A stretch of 14,656 nt of DNA. It comes from JACDAN01 sp035265935 (GTDB lineage: Bacteria; Actinomycetota; Thermoleophilia; Gaiellales; Gaiellaceae). The translations under genes were made by a program, and so were the position numbers. Below the pieces are notes generated by a model. The model was not told where the DNA came from and searched no databases. It worked only from the letters and a program-made list of their open reading frames with translations. The first letter of the stretch is position 1. Every line of letters begins with the position of its first letter. Location of the stretch: NCBI GenBank assembly GCA_035265935.1, contig DATFOC010000009.1, positions 1 to 14,656 on the forward strand. Reading direction: 5' to 3'. Positions 12,156-14,656 of this stretch are shown piece by piece.

Positions 12156-12575
12156 ATGGCGCATCTTGCGGGCTTGTGGACCTCGCCGGCCAAGGGCAGC
12201 GGCCGGATGGACGCGCGCGACCGCGTCCAGGCGCTCGAGGAGCACGGCCTCGAGGGATGCGCGCATGCCCGTCCGGGAACCAAGCGGCAGGTGCTGTTCG
12301 CCTCGGCCGAGCATCTCGATGCGCTCGGCCTCGAGTACGGCCGCATCCGCGAGAACTTCACGATCGAGGGCGACGATGTCCGCACGTGGCCGGTCGGCCA
12401 GCGGTTGCGCGTCGGCGGCGCGGAATTCGAGATCACGATGGTCTGCGACCCATGCTCGCGGATGGACGAGATCCGCCCGGGGCTCCAAACCGAGCTCGAC
12501 GGCAGGCGCGGCATGCTCGCCCGAGTCGTCCAGGGTGGCGAAGTCGCCGCCGGCGACGAAATCGAACTGCTCTAG
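12156..12575 (+). CDS. MOSC-domain protein, 139 aa
   Basis: The MOSC (molybdenum cofactor sulfurase C-terminal) pattern is clear: KRQVLFASAEHLDALGLEYGRIRENFTIEGDDV (43-75), GQRLRVGGAEFEI and MVCDPCSRMDEIRPGL (95-110, with conserved Cys), then RRGMLARVVQGGEVAAGDEIEL. MOSC domains bind sulfurated molybdenum cofactor; in mARC-type enzymes the Cys ligates Mo. Stand-alone small MOSC proteins are common and mostly uncharacterised. ATG at 12156 is favoured over an ATG-less upstream extension inside the hairpin. It sits between trmH and pheS, where relatives usually have no gene. Confidence 0.9.
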   Translation: MAHLAGLWTSPAKGSGRMDARDRVQALEEHGLEGCAHARPGTKRQVLFASAEHLDALGLEYGRIRENFTIEGDDVRTWPVGQRLRVGGAEFEITMVCDPCSRMDEIRPGLQTELDGRRGMLARVVQGGEVAAGDEIELL

Positions 12576-12611
12576 CTCCTCGTCGCCGAACGGGTTTTGC
12601 GGTTCCAAGGG

Positions 12612-12639
12612 TCGCTGAAAGTCGTGAGGCTTTCAGCGA
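12612..12639. terminator. Bidirectional hairpin between MOSC and methyltransferase genes
   Basis: A perfect 10-bp stem, TCGCTGAAAG with CTTTCAGCGA, around an 8-nt loop. It touches the stop of the minus-strand methyltransferase and lies 36 bp after the MOSC stop, serving both convergent genes. Confidence 0.65.
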
Positions 12640-13413
12640 TTAGCGACGCCGCGCCACGAAAATCATGTCCTCCTGCCGCGTGAAAGGCCGGTAGTCGAAC
12701 CAGCCGTAGACCCGCTCGACCTCGAAGCCCACCTCCTCGAGCGCCTGGCGCCACTCGTCGGCGCTGATCCAGGCGAGCCGCATCGTCGACTCCCCCGCCT
12801 CGCCGCGCACGGAGAGCTGAAGCGTGCGCTCCTCCGGATCCCAGTCCGCTCGCTCGAAGATGCCCGGCTCGCGCTCGATCCAGCGCCCGTGCGTCTCCTC
12901 GATGTCGTCCCGGTAGGGGGCGAAGACGTCGAAGATGAAGCGACCCTCCGGGAGCAAGAGGTCGCGGGCGGCGTTGAGGGCGGAGAGCCGGGCTGGCGCG
13001 CTCGTCAGGTGGAGGTACGACCGGAATGGACACGTGACGAGCGAGACGCGCTCGCTCACCGGGGGATCTGCGATGTCGCCCAGGCGGAGATCGAGCAGCT
13101 CGGTGACACCCGCCTCCGCCGCCCGGCGCCGGCACACCTCCAGCATCCCCAATGAAGAGTCGACACCAATGACGGAGACCCCGGCGACCGCCGTCGGCAC
13201 CGCGATCCGACCCGTGCCGACGCCCAGCTCGACGACGGGCCCGCCGGCCTTCCTCGCCTCGGCAACGTAGAACGGCAAGTCCTCGGTCACGCTCAGCGAC
13301 CACGGGTCGTAGAGCTCCGCGATGGCGTCGTAGACGCTCGACCCGAGGCTGAGGCGCCGACTCGGCGCCGCCGTGGGAGCGGGTGTGCCGGCTTCGCCGG
13401 CGCGCCCTCTCAA
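12640..13413 (-). CDS. Class I SAM-dependent methyltransferase, copy 2, 257 aa
   Basis: Rossmann-fold motif I VVELGVGTGRIAVP (60-73) and motif II VIGVDSS (81-87) are followed by LRLGDIAD, LVTCPFRSYLHL (motif IV region) and LLLPEGRFIFDVF (post-motif). The C-terminal half (ISADEWRQALEEVGFEVERVYGWFDYRPF) matches its upstream neighbour closely. The only common start near the domain is TTG at 13413, which overlaps the TGA of the upstream gene as TTGA, so the two are translationally coupled. The first 25 residues (RGRAGEAGTPAPTAAP) are low complexity and not part of the fold. Substrate unknown. Confidence 0.9.
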   Translation of the reverse strand: MRGRAGEAGTPAPTAAPSRRLSLGSSVYDAIAELYDPWSLSVTEDLPFYVAEARKAGGPVVELGVGTGRIAVPTAVAGVSVIGVDSSLGMLEVCRRRAAEAGVTELLDLRLGDIADPPVSERVSLVTCPFRSYLHLTSAPARLSALNAARDLLLPEGRFIFDVFAPYRDDIEETHGRWIEREPGIFERADWDPEERTLQLSVRGEAGESTMRLAWISADEWRQALEEVGFEVERVYGWFDYRPFTRQEDMIFVARRR

Positions 13414-14126
13414 GCCTTCCGGGCGACCCACACGAACTCCGGGCTCTCGTCGTCGAACGGCCGCTTGTCGAACCACCCGTAGAGAGCCTCCACCTCAAGC
13501 CCTGCCACGTCGATCAGCCCTTCCCACTCGGATCGCGTCAGCCACCACAGCTGGAGGTCGCGACGGCCCAGCCCAGGCTCGCCGATGTACGCAGTGATGT
13601 CGATCCGGTTGTCCTGCGGCCGGTGGGCCACGTACTCCCAGAGCGTCTCCGAGTCGAGGTGGGGCCTTGCGACGCCATCCATCCTGACCGCGATGTGCGG
13701 GTCGAAGACGAAGGCGTTCCAGGCGAAGCGGCCGCCCGGCTTCAGGGACTCGGCGACCCGTTCGAACACCCGTCGACGGTCGGCCCAGGTCGGCAGGTGC
13801 AGCAAAGAGCGATAGGGGCAGTAGATGAGCGCCGCCGGCTCGTCCAGCGAGAGCTCGCGCATGTCTGCTTCTCGCAGCTCGAGCTCGACGCCCGCCTCGT
13901 CTGCGGCCCGCCGCGCCTTGGCCAGCATTGCGGCAGAGCGGTCGATCCCGAGCACCGGCCGGCCGATGGCCTGCGCCACCGGGACCGCAACCCGTCCGGT
14001 TCCGACGGCGAGTTCCACTACCCACCCGTCGGCCTCCTGAGCCAGGCCGACGTAGAACGGGACGTCCTCGGTCATCGGCGCCGACCACTCTTCGTAGATC
14101 TCCGCGAACGGGGCGTAGGCGTCCAC
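13410..14126 (-). CDS. Class I SAM-dependent methyltransferase, copy 1, 238 aa
   Basis: MDAYAPFAEIYEEWSAPMTEDVPFYVGLA leads into motif I VVELAVGTGRVAVP (36-49), GIDRSAAMLAKAR, READMREL, LIYCPYRSLLHLPTWADR and LKPGGRFAWNAFVFD, then TRSEWEGLIDVAGLEVEALYGWFDKRPF. This is a small-molecule-type methyltransferase (methyltransferase domain 25/11 class); the substrate cannot be read. GTG at 14126 has GGAG about 9 nt upstream. It is a paralogue of the downstream gene, sharing the mTED-FYV, CP-RS-LHL, and GWFD-RPF blocks, so the pair is a tandem duplication. It is divergent from pheS. Confidence 0.92.
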   Translation of the reverse strand: MDAYAPFAEIYEEWSAPMTEDVPFYVGLAQEADGWVVELAVGTGRVAVPVAQAIGRPVLGIDRSAAMLAKARRAADEAGVELELREADMRELSLDEPAALIYCPYRSLLHLPTWADRRRVFERVAESLKPGGRFAWNAFVFDPHIAVRMDGVARPHLDSETLWEYVAHRPQDNRIDITAYIGEPGLGRRDLQLWWLTRSEWEGLIDVAGLEVEALYGWFDKRPFDDESPEFVWVARKA

Positions 14127-14141
14127 GGCCGCATTCTCCGT

Positions 14142-14147
14142 TATCGT
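14142..14147 (+). promoter_or_regulatory. Candidate -10 box upstream of pheS
   Basis: TATCGT is followed by 6 nt and an ATG at 14154 that opens a 21-codon frame. This could be the pheS promoter, needed here because pheS is cut off from the trmH operon by minus-strand genes. Confidence 0.35.
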
Positions 14148-14153
14148 GTTCGC

Positions 14154-14219
14154 ATGGTGGAGAGGCGCCTGGATTCCCCGTTTACCCGGCCCCGGCTCGA
14201 GTCCGGGGACCGGCGCTGA
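14154..14219 (+). CDS. Possible 21-residue leader ORF upstream of pheS
   Basis: ATG at 14154 to TGA at 14217-14219, product starting MVERRLDSPFTRPRLESG. It would be leaderless from the TATCGT box and ends 42 nt before the pheS start. A CCCCGG/CCGGGG hairpin (14190-14208) lies within it. It has only one Phe codon, so it is not a classical Phe-attenuation peptide. Evidence is thin. Confidence 0.2.
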   Translation: MVERRLDSPFTRPRLESGDRR

Positions 14220-14261
14220 CGCCAGAGCTGCCGGCCCGACGACTCACGACCCGGGGCCCTC

Positions 14262-14656
14262 TTGGACACTGACGCCCTCGTCACCGAGGCGCTCGACGCC
14301 GTCTCAGGCTCGGACACTCCCGAGCAGCTGGACGGGGCCCGCGTCCGTTACCTGGGCCGAAAGAGCGAGTTGAAGCAGGCGCTGCGGGCGGTTCGCAGCC
14401 GCGAGATCGGGATGGCGCTCAACGCGGCTCGCGAGCGAATCGAGCAGGCGGTCGCCGAGCGCGAGGCGGCGCTCGAGCGCGCAGAGCTTGACAGGGCTCT
14501 CGGCCAGGAGCAGCTCGACATCACGTTGCCAGGTGAAGCTCAGCGGCGCGGCCGCCTGCACGTGATCACACAGGTGCGGCGGGAGGTCGAGGACATCTTC
14601 CTCGGCATGGGCTACGAGGTGGTCGAAGGCCGGGAAGTCGAGACGACGCGCTACCT
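14262..14656 (+). CDS. pheS: Phenylalanyl-tRNA synthetase alpha subunit, N-terminal part (3' end outside window)
   Basis: The frame from TTG at 14262 to the window edge reads RVRYLGRKSELKQALRAV (28-45), a coiled-coil helix pair rich in Glu/Arg/Ala, DITLPGEAQRRGRLHVITQ and VEDIFLGMGYEVVEGREVET. This is the tRNA-binding N-terminal coiled coil and the start of the class II core of PheS. TTG is the only common start after an in-frame TGA at 14217. The loop after LGRKSELKQ is a few residues shorter than usual (no LPPEERP-like segment). It should be followed by pheT outside the window. Confidence 0.93.
   Translation, partial: MDTDALVTEALDAVSGSDTPEQLDGARVRYLGRKSELKQALRAVRSREIGMALNAARERIEQAVAEREAALERAELDRALGQEQLDITLPGEAQRRGRLHVITQVRREVEDIFLGMGYEVVEGREVETTRY

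Noticed and set aside
13383..14219. 278-codon plus-strand frame across the methyltransferase pair
   Set aside because: Antisense of two intact methyltransferase genes; no domain is recognisable in it.
1..14656. CRISPR arrays, transposases, prophage or defence genes
   Set aside because: No regularly spaced direct repeats, no transposase, integrase or phage structural motifs in any frame.

Overview
The window is about 14.7 kb of GC-rich bacterial chromosome. Gene content and order (thrS, infC, rpmI, rplT, an rRNA/tRNA methyltransferase, pheS) and the many GTG/TTG starts suggest an actinobacterium. The protein style (RES, YciI, AHSA1 and DUF2332 accessory genes, secreted proteins with a short Cys-containing domain) makes me favour the deep-branching Thermoleophilia. 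That placement is inference, not proof.

Left part (1-7100). An M23 peptidase tail is followed at once by tRNA-Val(GAC) and its terminator. Next comes a patchwork of small, mostly monocistronic genes in changing orientation: an alpha/beta-hydrolase lipoprotein, a RES-domain protein, a YciI-like protein, a VOC protein, a small secreted protein, an ABM-like barrel protein, an AHSA1/SRPBCC protein, a cold-shock protein, a stand-alone IF-1, a frameshifted secreted protein, a class I/II aminotransferase and a CBS-pair protein. A 40-codon acidic ORF with a good ribosome binding site precedes the CBS gene.

Right part (7233-12110). This is a translation operon: thrS, a possible 52-codon ORF, infC, rpmI, rplT, a DUF2332 gene and a SpoU/TrmH methyltransferase. 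Every junction overlaps or abuts if the small ORF and a CTG start for DUF2332 are accepted. A terminator-like hairpin in the infC leader suggests attenuation. In many relatives trmH runs straight into pheST. Here a MOSC gene (+) and two tandem paralogous SAM methyltransferases (-) lie between them, and pheS starts separately at the right edge, where it is cut off.

No CRISPR array, transposase, prophage or recognisable defence island is visible. The most interesting signals are architectural: (1) overlapping start/stop junctions from thrS through infC, with infC running 128 nt into rpmI; (2) a repeated leaderless-start pattern (TANNNT, 6-7 nt, start codon) at five places; (3) thrS and an opposite-strand small ORF sharing one CATG as start codons; (4) two genes that each need one extra base in a GGCGC context to read as intact; (5) a RES protein with no antitoxin and apparently altered active-site positions.
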